Part shown: positions 23,301-34,194 of the stretch, piece by piece | Layout: the number at the start of each line of letters is the position of its first letter | How positions within the stretch are numbered: the first letter of the stretch is position 1 | Origin: Blasia pusilla | Lineage: Eukaryota > Marchantiophyta > Marchantiopsida > Blasiales | Assembly: GCA_050084515.1 (NCBI GenBank) | Contig: CM114274.1 | Location: 41,850,001-41,914,000, forward strand | Length of the DNA stretch: 64,000 nucleotides | Direction of reading: 5' to 3' | The notes under the pieces: model-generated | Database searches by the model: none | What the model saw: the letters and a program-made list of their open reading frames with translations, nothing else | What the model was told of the DNA's origin: nothing | Made by a program: the position numbers and the translations under genes

Positions 23301-24080
23301 ATCAAAACTTACGTTGCTTGTGAGAGTTTAAGTGATACTACTTTGGAGCTAGTTCTAATTAGTGTATCACGCATAAAATGAAAAATAAACCTCACATTCT
23401 CGAGGGTTAAGTGTTTGTGTTGGGGAGTTGAACTATTATAATAGTTTTTATTAATTGTAATCATAATGTGTATCTAAGCTCCCATCATATAATATACATA
23501 GATTATATGTATATTCATCTTAGTGGATCCCTATATTCTTGAACTAATTATTAGTTTTGCTTGTAGAACCTTAGTTTCCTTCAAAACAAGCGTTTCGACC
23601 AAAAGACTTATTTAGGGAATTCCATATGAAAATTCTTTTTGACTTATTTTTTCTTGTTTTGCATGGATGCTTCCACAATGGTGAAGAGTGAGAATCTAAA
23701 TCATACATTCCCTCTAAACTTCCTTTAGGAAATGAATGTGTATCATAAATAAGAAAGTAATTTGATTCTAGACTCCGAAGAGGAAAGAGAGTGAAATCTT
23801 GTGTGGAATATGAATGATAAAATGAAATTAAATGCTCCTACAACAATGTGACTCCACTGGAAGTGCATTTAGCATTAACGTGCTCAAACACTTCAAATAA
23901 TTTTTTCTTCAAATGTGATGGAGTAACAAGGATTGGAAGTTTTCCCTTAGACAACTATTGGACAACTACAAGCACCCCTATGATAGGAAGTAGTGAAAAA
24001 GAATATTCCTATCTTCCTAAATTGCCCAATAGGCTAGGTTTCACTAACCTTCCTTTATCTTACGAAAAGTTCCCATAGGC
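20330..24080. other. Long AT-rich intergenic stretch, no gene recognised
   Basis: About 3.7 kb of AT-rich DNA with many A and T runs. A 76-codon frame at 23,848-24,078 (KCDGVTRIGSFPLDN) is the only one with mixed, coding-like composition and could be a transposon scrap, but no family is identified. No terminal repeats were seen. Confidence 0.5.
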
Positions 24081-24127
24081 ATACTTTTAAAAAGGGCACC
24101 TTCCACGTGAAGTGGGCAGAGACGCGA

Positions 24128-26328
24128 TCACCAGTCTATCTCAACCCTCCTCCTGACAAACTTGCCATGGAAAAGATCCTCCTGAGGAAGCAGCGCAAGC
24201 CACACGCCCGTAACAGCACCTTCTCGAGGGGTCAAGTGGCCAGTGTAACCATTGATGTTTGTGCTCACAAAGCCAGGGCACATGCAGTTCAAGTAGATCT
24301 TTTGCCCCTGTGATCTACCGACTATCGACCGGGCGAGGATCCGTGAGTATAAATTCAGGAGGAGCTTCGACTCCGAGTAGGCAAAGTGAGACTTGGAGGC
24401 CCATTTTGGTGGTGGGGACTTGGTGCTCTCCAACCACTCGACTGCCAATGAATCCAACTTCTCCAGATTCAGATTATCTACATCGCGCAGTTTCTTCTCT
24501 TGCTCTGTAGTTCCGAAGTTGAAGTTCTGCATCCAATTCCCGAATGAAACATTCACCGTCAGAATCCGTCGTCAGAAAATCTTGAAAAGGATGTGTCGCA
24601 GGAAACTGCAAAGATAGCTTACTACACCTGAAGACTTAAAGGTCACAGTAATCAACAACGTCTACTGTCAAGCGCATCTGGTTCATGGACCCCATTTGGA
24701 AAAGTCCGATTAGGTTAGCCAAGTGCTCTCGATGTCCAATGCGAAGCGGAGATTTCTCGGTGTGAGCTCCAGATTGGTTGACGTAGTTGAGAGGCAGAGA
24801 GTGGGTTCCTCAAAAGAGCTCTAATATGGAGATTAAAATCACTTGTTTAAAAGAAAAAGGTGTGACGAGGGGAAATCTTGAGGATTCCAACGAGTGAAGG
24901 TACTCAGTTCACCTGGGCACATTCTTCGCATGATATTAAGGACACAACCTGCAGCTAGATCGTTCAGAAACCAAAGCGGGAAACAATTCCTGCCACTCCT
25001 GGGAGACACTCGAAATCCTTAGAAACCGTCGATTGGAAAATGAAGAATTTTTTCAGTTGGCAATGCTTCTTACACAGAACTGTCCGAGTGTCGAGCTGAC
25101 GTTGATAATTCGTGCTCCATGTGGAGAGGGTCTGAGCAGAGGAAACAATCGATCGATCACTCTCTGCACCCCAAAGTAGTTTGTGTCCAGGGTTTTCTTT
25201 GCCTTGTCGTACTCGAGCTCACTGGCGCGAATCAGAATTGCAGCATTGTTCACCTGGAAAATTCAGTGAGAAAAGGTGTGAATCTCTGTGAAGGGACAAA
25301 AGTGGCATCTTCCAAAATAAGAAAAAGTTTACTAAGGAAAATAACTTTGTCTAATAGCTCTATATGTGCCGATTTTCAAGCATTTCTTCCTCGAGTTACC
25401 TCTAAATTTTTTTATTCTGCTGAAGGTTGGATTTTTGCTTCCAAAATCTCTCATTGATACCAAAGAGCTAGGAACCAATTTCTATGAGAGATAGGACCCA
25501 ATTTCTGAACCCAAGCACACAAAGCACATGTTAGGGACTCCTACTTCCATGGCGTTGGACCCTCCTCCACTCTCTGTAGCGTCACCCATGCACGAAGAGC
25601 AATGATACCACAATGGGCAGTGCCTGCCTGAACACCTTTTGTGGGAGAAGGAAAAACAGCCCCGGAAAGGGTTTGGTCGAGTATGAGTCGAGGCGGCATG
25701 AAAACTAAAAACAAACCTCAACCAGAGGACCCACGGAGGTGACATATTGCTTCCTAAAATAGGAGTATTCTCGGAGGGCTGCATCGGGAAGTGAGATGTC
25801 TATTTTGACGAGTTTCTCCAAGTAATGAAGAGGTCTATCGAGTATGACTTGCATATAGTGAGCCCGAGCTTGAGTGCAGTTGCCATAAACGGGAGACGCA
25901 CTTTCATGAGGTTGGGATGAGAGGATGACTACTACCGTCTACAATGGGAGAAAGTGGACTCGCTAAGTAGCGCCTGTCGTGGCCTTGCGACCTTAGGAGA
26001 AAGAGATTACCAAAATATCAAGACCTCCGTAAGTTTTCTCCAGCCAGGTAGCGAAGTTTTCGATAGATTCGGGTATGGTGATATCCAGTGTGTGGAACAC
26101 GACAGATTCCAGTCCATCGGACCGCAGAGCAGCACATGCCGCAGAGCCTCTCTCCTCATTCCGGGCGGTTAAAACGGTTGTGATTCCCTGTGAAGCCAGT
26201 CCTCGCACGATCTCAAACCCGATTCCTTGGTTGCTCCCTGTGACCACTGCAACCGTGTCCTTGGACCACCACCTGACCACACCATCTCCAATCGCACCGT
26301 AAGATAACTTGAAACCTTCATACACCAT
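24128..26328 (-). CDS. Short-chain dehydrogenase/reductase, carbonyl-reductase type, three exons
   Basis: Exons on the minus strand: 26,328-26,011 (106 codons), 25,253-25,074 (60 codons) and 24,526-24,128 (133 codons with stop). All junctions are phase 0 with GT-AG introns (GTAATC...CCAG; GTAAGA...GCAG), giving 298 aa, the usual length for plant carbonyl-reductase-like SDRs. Exon 1 starts MVYEGFKLSYG and has the NAD(P)-binding motif VTGSNQGIGFEIVRGLASQG and an acidic LDIT site. Exon 2 has VNNAAILIRASE (NNAG-like) and INVSSTLGQF. Exon 3 has the catalytic pair in HFAYSESKLLLNLYSRILAR (Tyr and Lys, YxxxK), then CMCPGFVSTNING. The family reduces carbonyl groups of small metabolites with NADPH; the substrate is unknown. 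No stop or frameshift interrupts the model, so it may be functional. Two decayed relatives follow at higher coordinates. The start and the exact second acceptor are inferred. Confidence 0.8.
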
Positions 26329-26354
26329 GAGAACGAGCCAAAAGTCAATCCCAT

Positions 26355-26684
26355 TCAAACGCCAGAGTTTCGTGATGACCCAAACTCACTCCCAACAGCC
26401 AGCTGGGTTGTCACGAACTCTTTGAGATACAGTGGCTCTGAAGATTGCCGAAACATATCTACAGCTCTAGCTCTAACTCCAGCTCCTCGAATCATCAGAG
26501 TCCTAACTAGAGCCCGAGCAGGAAATATTTCCTGGAGAATCCTGATACCAATATAGATCCACAACCGGAAAAAAGAAAAGTACATGCTTTCATTACTTGG
26601 TAGAATCCATCTCCGAATTCCGCTCAAACCTGCCAAACTAGCTCCAGTTCTCGTCCGTGCGACCGACTTCGCAACAATGTTCAC
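26355..26684 (-). other. Upstream open frame of the SDR gene with a possible membrane segment
   Basis: This frame ends just before the SDR start, shifted by two bases. It has SVARTRTG, then MYFSFFRLWIYIGIRILQEI (aromatic, possibly membrane-associated), then VDMFRQSSEPLYLKEFVTTQ. A related sequence occurs at 33,250-33,460 next to the third SDR remnant, so it belongs to the ancestral gene unit as an N-terminal exon or upstream gene part. A GTGAGT donor-like site sits at about 26,390. Whether it is spliced to the SDR exon cannot be decided from the sequence. Confidence 0.4.
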
Positions 26685-26799
26685 AATCTCATGAAGGAGT
26701 ACCAGAGTTGAACGATTCCACCACTCTCGAATAGCCTACTCACGCACCGTCTTTTCATATCAGAGTTGAGCTATTGATGCAGACAAGAGAGCTTTTGAG

Positions 26800-27250
26800 G
26801 TCACTAGTCTATCCGTCCGGCAGCGGTGAGTCTTCATTACTGGGACGAAGATTCGTCGTGCCACGCATATGAACGAAGCTTCCTGATGACGTGCACTGGG
26901 AGGCACCATCAAATGTCAGTTGACTCTACGATGGAGCGTTATCGCTAGTCCGCGTCACAAAGAAGCTAGAGGCATCACCAAATGTCGGCTGACTCTACGA
27001 TTGAGCGTCATAAGTCGTCCACGTTAAAGCAACCGCAAGGCCGTAAGAAAGAGAACGAAAATTCACGAGACTAGTTGGTCCACTCGCGGAGGAAAGAATC
27101 CAACCAATGAGGGGCCCCACACTCGAAGGCTCCACACTGAAAGTGAAAAGTTTACAGGAAAATTTCTGATGGATTGTCTGAATAATAGGTGGCGAATCAC
27201 AGTTCGAGCCTTTAAAGTGTGCGTGGGGACCAAAGGATGGAAGTGGGGAC
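26800..27250. repeat. SDR upstream region, shared with 29,500-29,850 and with an internal duplication
   Basis: Blocks such as GGGACGAAGATTCGTCGTGCC and GGAAAGAATCCAAC recur at 29,535-29,770 in the same order. Inside, a segment of about 70 bp containing CACCAAATGTCGGCTGACTC occurs twice (26,905 and 26,970). This suggests the upstream region was duplicated with the SDR gene. Confidence 0.6.
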
Positions 27251-27699
27251 TAAAGGAGGGAAGTGGGTAAATGGAGAATCTCGTCTGAATATGTGAATGT
27301 AGCGGTCGGCGCATTAGAGTGGTCCTGGACTAGTAGCGGATACACAGACCAGCAAAGATTTACTTGGTTGCGGTGTGCGAATCCAGATAGAGACATGAGC
27401 GGGACATCCAGGATTCTCGAGTATGGAATTATGGGTGAAAAAGAAACAAAAGAAGAAATCTGCAATCAGTTCGTGAGTCGAAAAACAAATTGTTCTTCCA
27501 AACTTCCTACTGCATGCATAAGTCATACAAGCTACACATGGTTCACAGAAGCCATCACCGATCACCAGTTGGTAGTAAAAATTCTAAAATTCTTGCTCCT
27601 AACGATTTCGGCTACGCTTTGAACCGTCCCTTCACTTCTTTAGTTTTGGGTCTAGCCAAAAGTCCACGGCCAGGCACTTTACGTGGAAACGCGATGCGA

Positions 27700-28940
27700 T
27701 CACCACTGTATCTCCGCCCTCGCGGCGAGAAATTTTGCATGGAAAGGGTTCTCTTTGGGAACCAGCGCAAGCAACACGGCCATATCAGCATCTTCCCGAG
27801 CGGTCGAGGGGCCACTGAAATTACGTTCACTCGTTATTAAAAAGCCACGGGTCGTGACACGCAAATAAATACCCTGCCCCTGTGATGTAAGGCGCATCGA
27901 ACGGGCGAAGATGCCTGAGTACAAATTCAGGAAGTAAGGAAAGTAAGACTTAGACCGTCATTCTGGTGGTCGGGACTTCTCAAACCACTCGCTGACTAAT
28001 GACTCCACATTCTCGGTATTCAGGTCATCCACATCCCTCAGCTTTTCTTCTTCCTCTGTACTTCCGAAGTTGAAGCTTGTCACTAATTGCACTCATGTAA
28101 AATTTACCGTCAGGATTCGTTATCAGAAATTCTTGAAAAGGGCATGCGTACCGTGCCACAGAAAGCTACAAGGTAGCTTTGTACACCCGAAAACTTAAAG
28201 GTAAAAGATAATCAACAAGCTCCAGCAGTCATGGACTCCTTTTGGGAAGGTCTCATTAGGTTCCCGAAGGATTCTCGACATCCAATGCGAAGATAGTAGG
28301 TTTCCTGAAGAAAACTCTATTGTCGAGATTACAAACCTGGTTAAAAATGAAAAAGTGTATCGGGGCAGCTCGAATGCAAGGGAGGTTGCTTATTCCAGAA
28401 AGTGAAAGGTCTTTGCTCAGATGGGCACATTCTTAGCACGATCTTATGGACCACCTTCAACTAGATGGTTCAGAAATTAAAGAGGGTAACAATTAGCGCC
28501 ACTCCGAGGAGACACTCGATATCCTTATAAATCTCCAATAGGGAAGGACTTTTCCGTCGCTTCTTACCTTGAGGTCACACTCTCGAGCTAAGCTTGATAA
28601 TTCAAGGTCCATGTGGAGAGGTTCGAAGGAGAGACAACAATCGATCCGTCACTCTGCGCACTCTAGAGTAATTCGTGTCCAGAGTTTTCTTTGCCACCTC
28701 GTGATTCACCAGCGGGATCGTCAATCCGAGTTTCCGCGTTGTTAACATAGGGAAGGAGAAATGAGCATCAGGATTAATTAGCCAGGGTGTGAATCTGTGA
28801 GGTGGGAAAAAGATGAGAGCTACTATACTCAAATTCCTCAACTGCACCAAGGACGCCACTAGGAACAGAGATTATCAAGACTTCCGGGATTTTCGTCAAG
28901 CCATGTGGCGAAGTTTTCGATAGATTCGGGATCTCATGTC
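27700..28940 (-). pseudogene. Decayed SDR copy 2
   Basis: The C-terminal part at 27,924-27,700 reads IFARSMRLTSQGQGIYLRVT and ends ENPFHAKFLAARAEIQW, matching the end of the intact gene. The middle exon near 28,600-28,700 reads VAKKTLDTNYSRVRRVTDRL, parallel to AKKTLDTNYFGVQRVIDRLF. A remnant of the first exon's 3' end is at 28,870-28,935. The YxxxK segment and first-exon Rossmann motif are lost and the frames are broken. It lies in the same orientation, immediately upstream of the intact gene, so it is a tandem duplicate. Confidence 0.75.
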
Positions 28941-29499
28941 TTATTATTATCAGATTTGTGCTGTATAGGCATACGATTCTGTGTGGCTAGGAATCTGGAC
29001 GTGCAGCTGAAGCGGAACACTTGAACTAACTAGTAAAATCAACGTCACGAGCAGCCACAGAACTCAATATCGGGTTGACAAACAAGTTTCAAGAAATTCA
29101 AACCCTAGAATTGTAAGACTTTCTCACACATTTCTAGAAAATTCTAGAACACGGTTAGTTCGGATTGAAATTCAGTAAATCTCAGAGAGGTGAAGACCTT
29201 TGAAAAGAAAGGGTTCACAAGAGTGGAATCTGCAGATTTGACCTCCTCTATCATGCAAACAAATTCGTACCAACATTGAAGCTTAACATCGGCGATTGAA
29301 CAGTGCAAATTGAAGAATGCAGAAAGTGGTGACAAGACACAACGCAGAGTTTCGAGTGTCCAGTGCATAACTACGCGATGCGCTAGACATTGTAGACTCT
29401 TACTAGTTTGGGTTTATTGTGTATCCAATTCTAGAGCCGTCCTCATTTTCCTCTGGTAAACGCAGACGGCTCTAGAGGGACTTTGCCAACACATTTTTC

Positions 29500-29850
29500 A
29501 AGGTTATTGGTCCATCCATCTGGGTGAATTTAGTGGGACGAAGGTTCGCCGTACCCTGCATCCCGATGAAGCTTCGTCCTGACTTCCACTGAAAGCAATC
29601 CCCAAATGTCGGCCAACTCTACTTTTGCGTGCCATAACTTGTCAACGCCACAGAAAAGCAGAGGAGATGACTTGCAAGATGACCCATAAAAGATGAAAAA
29701 GGCCGTAAGAGAGTGGACAAGACGAGTCCGACCACTAAAAGCAGTGGCGGAAAGAATCCAACAGAGTGTAGGACCCACAGTTGGACCCTCTACTTAGAAA
29801 GTAGAAAGTCACTTGAGACGAGAAGAAAAGAAAAGAAATTTCTGTTTCTT
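29500..29850. repeat. Upstream region of SDR copy 2 (homologous to 26,800-27,250)
   Basis: Carries the same ordered blocks as the region upstream of the intact SDR gene (GGTCCATCCATC, GGGACGAAGGTTCGCCGTAC, GGCGGAAAGAATCCAAC), with substitutions and indels. Confidence 0.6.
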
Positions 29851-31250
29851 ATGGCTCAGTGAATTCTATGGTTGCGAGTTACAATTCTGACTTCTAAAAT
29901 CTCAACTCGGAAACGGAGAGTCTTGTCAGAACGTGTAGCTCCAGTTTGACTGAAGTGTAAGGATACCCAGAAACATTTCCCACATCTTTCTCAGGTAGAC
30001 CGAGAAGTAGAGTTCGAGGTGGTCACGAAGGGCTGTTCTACACTAGTTGGTGAAGAAAACGTTTTTTAATCCGGACTCGTGCAAACTATCCACTTTTTTT
30101 GGATATTCCAAGACTTCAAAACGGTAGTGATCGATGGCGTTTCTGTAATGTTCTTGCAGACATTTTAGATTTCATGTCGTTTCTGTTGTCAATTTACTCG
30201 ATGGTAGTACTGAGAAGGGTTCCGAGCTTGACACGGTACCAGATGCTATTTAGAACCTGGAATATACTGTCACGGATTATATTGGAACGGAACAAGAGGA
30301 AACAGAAAACACCTGACTTGTGGATAGACACATAAGCATTGCAGGGTTGTTGGATTTCGGACCACCATCAAACCTGGCTCCCGGAACAATATGCGACAAC
30401 AGTTCTTGGACTAGAGTAAAGCAGACGGATATCACTCACCAACCGCAAGGAGTAATCCAGGAAGAAGGGTGTGGGTGGTACTTGCACAACCAGGACCTCA
30501 CGAAGAATCCAATAACTGTAACACCTTCCCATCATAGATGATCGAGAGGTTGGCTGACTGAAATAAAGCCTTCTCAAAGGTTCAACTCTTCCCTTGAAGG
30601 GGGGCCGTGTCAACCCCAAGCACGACGTCTGTACCTAGTACATGGATGGTCCATGCTTGAGAGAGTAGGCCTTGTGTTTCTTGACTATTTCATGTGTGAG
30701 CGACGGATTTGGAGAAAAGTTCCACTCAAAACCAGAAAAGTTTGAAAGTGCGATTGGAAGGGGTCCCATAAACCAAGTAAGCTTCCGGCGTAGTAGAAAT
30801 CACTTCTTTTCTTCCCTTGTTTCCGAACGCATAGTCGGAAACCCTCTCGCTTTCTATTCACACTAACTTCACCAGGAAACTCGACCTACTGTACTGCCAC
30901 CCACTTCTGATCCTGTTGTCCATAAAAACGGGATCAGAAGAAGTTTATTGTAACGCTCTAACAATTTTGCAAGTTATGCACTCACCTGAGCTGGTGGATG
31001 GGGTAGAGAATTTGAATGAGTGATAGTTCAAAAAATGAGGAGAGAGATATAATTCTTTTTCTGGATAAGAGGAGGTGCAGACCCAGAGAACTTACTTGTA
31101 GTGGGTTGGGAGGGAGAATTACCTTTTTTGGATTAAGTTTTCCATTCCAGATCAATTGAGAACATAGGGTGAGTTATCTATCATTATGGAATAATGGGTC
31201 ATGCGTAGAGTTTTCATTTGATTATTTCAATTTGTTCTCTTCTTCAGAGG
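29850..31250. other. Intergenic, no supported gene
   Basis: No recognisable frame. A small hairpin (TTCTGATCC ... GGATCAGAA, 30,907-30,943) is present but has no other feature to support a function. Confidence 0.45.
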
Positions 31251-31257
31251 AGTGAAA

Positions 31258-31366
31258 GGATCTGTGACAAGCATATGTTGTTCTCTAGTGGTTGGATCCG
31301 TGACAAGCATATGTTGTTCTCTAGTGGTTGGATCTGTGACAAGCATATGTTGTTCTCTGTTCTAGT
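31258..31366 (+). repeat. 36-bp tandem repeat, nearly three copies
   Basis: The unit contains GTGACAAGCATATGTTGTTC and TCTAGTGGTTGGATC. The copies differ by single bases. Confidence 0.9.
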
Positions 31367-31369
31367 TTC

Positions 31370-32660
31370 TAGAGACGACACTGGTGGCAGAACGAGTTAA
31401 AGACAATGTCGGGAATCCACGAGGGGAGTGATCGAAAGATGGAATTGGAAAATGCTATAACACGAGATACACGATGTATAATTCGGAAACCCTTTGTATC
31501 TCAACTCGCTTTATATTCCAGTTTACATCGCTGATTCGCTGGAATTATGTCTTGGCAGAAAGGAGCCTGATAAATTTGGCTGTCTAAGTTAGCCTCATTC
31601 AAAAGCAGCTATCGAGTCAAAGTAGGATTTGACCGACAGAAGGATAGGTTTGGAAGGGGTATTTTCCGGTTAACTGCAGTAGTTTTGAGGAGTGACGACC
31701 TACTAGGTGAGATCTATGGTTGTTTCAAGCTTCGAAATCTAGAATTTCGATTCTGTGTTCGGAGCGTGTGATGCAAGCATTCTGAACGGGGACTTCCAGC
31801 TCTTCACTACCCTAGAGACTCACTAATTTTTTTTTCGAAAGTTGTGGTATTCTCTCTAAAACGACGAATAATCGCCTCTCGGATGACAAAGTGACTACAG
31901 GGTGAAATTGGAGGAAAGAAAAAGAAAATTTCTGTCGAAGCATGAAGAAAGGACTCGGAAAACTCAGGAAAACTCGGAAACAGCAGAATTCGGCGATTAC
32001 TCAAATCAAATCGTTTTGCAGAGGCCTACATCTCGGACGGCGGACGCTAAGCTACGAGATTTCAACGAATGCTGATGAGATGACGGGGGCGAGGGATAAA
32101 CGTGAAATCAGCGAACACTAGAGTGACGACAGCGCTGCCGTTGAGCGAGCCCTGCCATTTGTACGAAACGAGGTGTCGAAGGATCTGCGCTGCCACTCAA
32201 CGATTCACCGATCTCTGAGCTCCAACCCAGCTCGACAGATAGACGATCTCTAAAAGCATCCAGAAGACGAAATCAGGGACTCAGATTTTTCATATCGATT
32301 TGGCGAAGAGGCGGATGATTAACGGTCAACGGGAGGGACTTTTCGGGTTTATTTAGGTCGGCTAGTTACGAGTTCCATCCTGTCCTCTGGATGAGGTATT
32401 CTTCGTTTGTCAAGGAAACGAGACATACACATTAATTCCTTAGAAAAACACACCTGAGCACGTATGGCCAAAGTGGAGAATGCCCCTGTAAATCCCATTC
32501 TCGTGTAGATGTCAGACGTTTCTTTCCTTGGATTCTCGTGATCGATTTGTTGGCCGAAGACTGCAAACGTAAGATTCAACTTAGACAATTTCAACCAAGC
32601 TTCCAGCCAGCCACGAAACCTCAACAATCTATCCATCACTCTTACAGCATGAATCAGACA
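31370..32660. other. Intergenic, no supported gene
   Basis: The frames here show no family features. A T-run near 31,828-31,836 and AG-rich stretches are the only notable composition. Confidence 0.4.
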
Positions 32661-32669
32661 TAGACATAC

Positions 32670-33460
32670 CTCGAATCGAACAATATTTCCACCACTCTCT
32701 GCACTCCGAAGTAGTTTGTGTCCAGATTTTTTTTTGTCATCTGGTACTCAAATTCACCGGGACTATTGCTCAACTGAGGGCCTAAGAAAAGCAACTGAGA
32801 AATTCTGACATCCCGATTTTCAACCACCTCTTGCTTGACTACCGCAAAGAGTTTACTCGAGTATATCGAAGCACGATGAAAAAGCCCATCGGAGGTTGAT
32901 GGGACGACATTCTACTTCCCAGAATAAGAGTCCATCGCGGAGTATGGTATTTTCCCCGGAAAACCTTACTCTGTCCAGCTTGAAATAGGAATAGGAGACG
33001 CTACTTCCAAGAGCTTGAGACCCCTCACTCGGTGGAGAGAGGATGAGCTGAACTCACATAAGCTAATATCCAAAGGTCTCCGGTTGAACTCTATGCGCTT
33101 TTCATATGTATGACTTCACTACTACTCTCCCCGAGTGGGAATTTGGAAAAAGAAATCGATTGCTTGATACCTGACTCTTTGAGCACCCACAAGATGTTAT
33201 CGAAGAAAAAAGTCATGTATTTGGGGTCGAAACCAAGAAAATATGTCCTGGAGAGGACTTGTCATGAATCCGGAAATCAACATCAATCATGAGACTTGTC
33301 ATACACGTAAATCCACAAGCGGAAAAGGATGGGGTCAGTGATTTTGAATGACCTGTTAGAACCCGTCTCGGATTGGGCTGAAACATGTCCGACTAGCTGC
33401 TATTTCTGTCCGGCCGACCAACGTGGCAGCAATGCTCACAGTCACAATCTTCTCATAGAG
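32670..33460 (-). pseudogene. SDR remnant 3
   Basis: The minus-strand segment at 32,690-32,760 corresponds to the LDTNYFGVQRV block of the SDR middle exon (the CTCTGCACTCCGAAGTAGTTTG sense-strand block is shared with 25,160-25,190). Near 33,290-33,460 the sequence matches the upstream frame of the intact gene: the FRLWIY block (near 33,312) and the NIVAKSVARTRT block (near 33,420). The order fits a third tandem unit. Most of the gene, including the catalytic exon, is absent. Confidence 0.6.
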
Positions 33461-33469
33461 TAAATTCAC

Positions 33470-34190
33470 TTCGAGCGATTCCTGATCTGATGCTGCCCCA
33501 ATCCCGCTGCCCTGCCCGTCGAAGCTGCCCCCTGCCTGCCAGAAATGCCTGCAGGATGACGGTTTCTTATGTCTTCAGCTGGAAAAACATACGGTCTTCG
33601 AAGATGTTATGCAGAGACATAATCCCGATTGTGGAGAATGATGGAATTTATCTTACTAGCCTTAATTATTGAGGGTATGAAATACTTACTGATGTCTTTC
33701 GGACGTGTATTGACTCCAAACATAGTTGAGAGGAGTAGTGTACACATTACGGACCACACACTTGTTCAACTCAAAAGCAAACAATTAAAAGTATTCCGGT
33801 GCCTATGTGTGCGTGTGGTGTATAGCTTTTGGACCCGTGTCACATATTCTGTTATGTAGTTAAGGGTTTGAGAGGGAGTAGGTGTAAGAAAATAGAGGTG
33901 AAGAACTGATACGCCTGGAAATTTTTGTGGCCATTTCCTTCTTTGAAGTTTGTCATGTGCCCATAGCGAGTAATTTATAAGATTAGGAAACGAATCTTAT
34001 ATACTAGTATGAAGGTTCTTGCAGCTATTCTTTTTTCATCTGAAATAGAGCAGTTCGATCTCATGTAGAGTTTGGAGGACAAACCACATGAGGAGTTTAG
34101 AACAGAATTCTCGATCTCGGGAAGCAGTAAACTTTACTTTGACATTATGAGATAAACTCATAAGAGATGAATAAGTTGATTTATATAAAA
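33470..34190. other. Intergenic, no supported gene
   Basis: Only short frames without family features. The STIG1 inverted-repeat arm begins at its end. Confidence 0.4.
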
Positions 34191-34194
34191 TATT

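Noticed and set aside
30907-30943. Small hairpin considered as a miRNA precursor
   Set aside because: The stem is only about nine base pairs; too short for a plant miRNA precursor and without a star-strand pattern.
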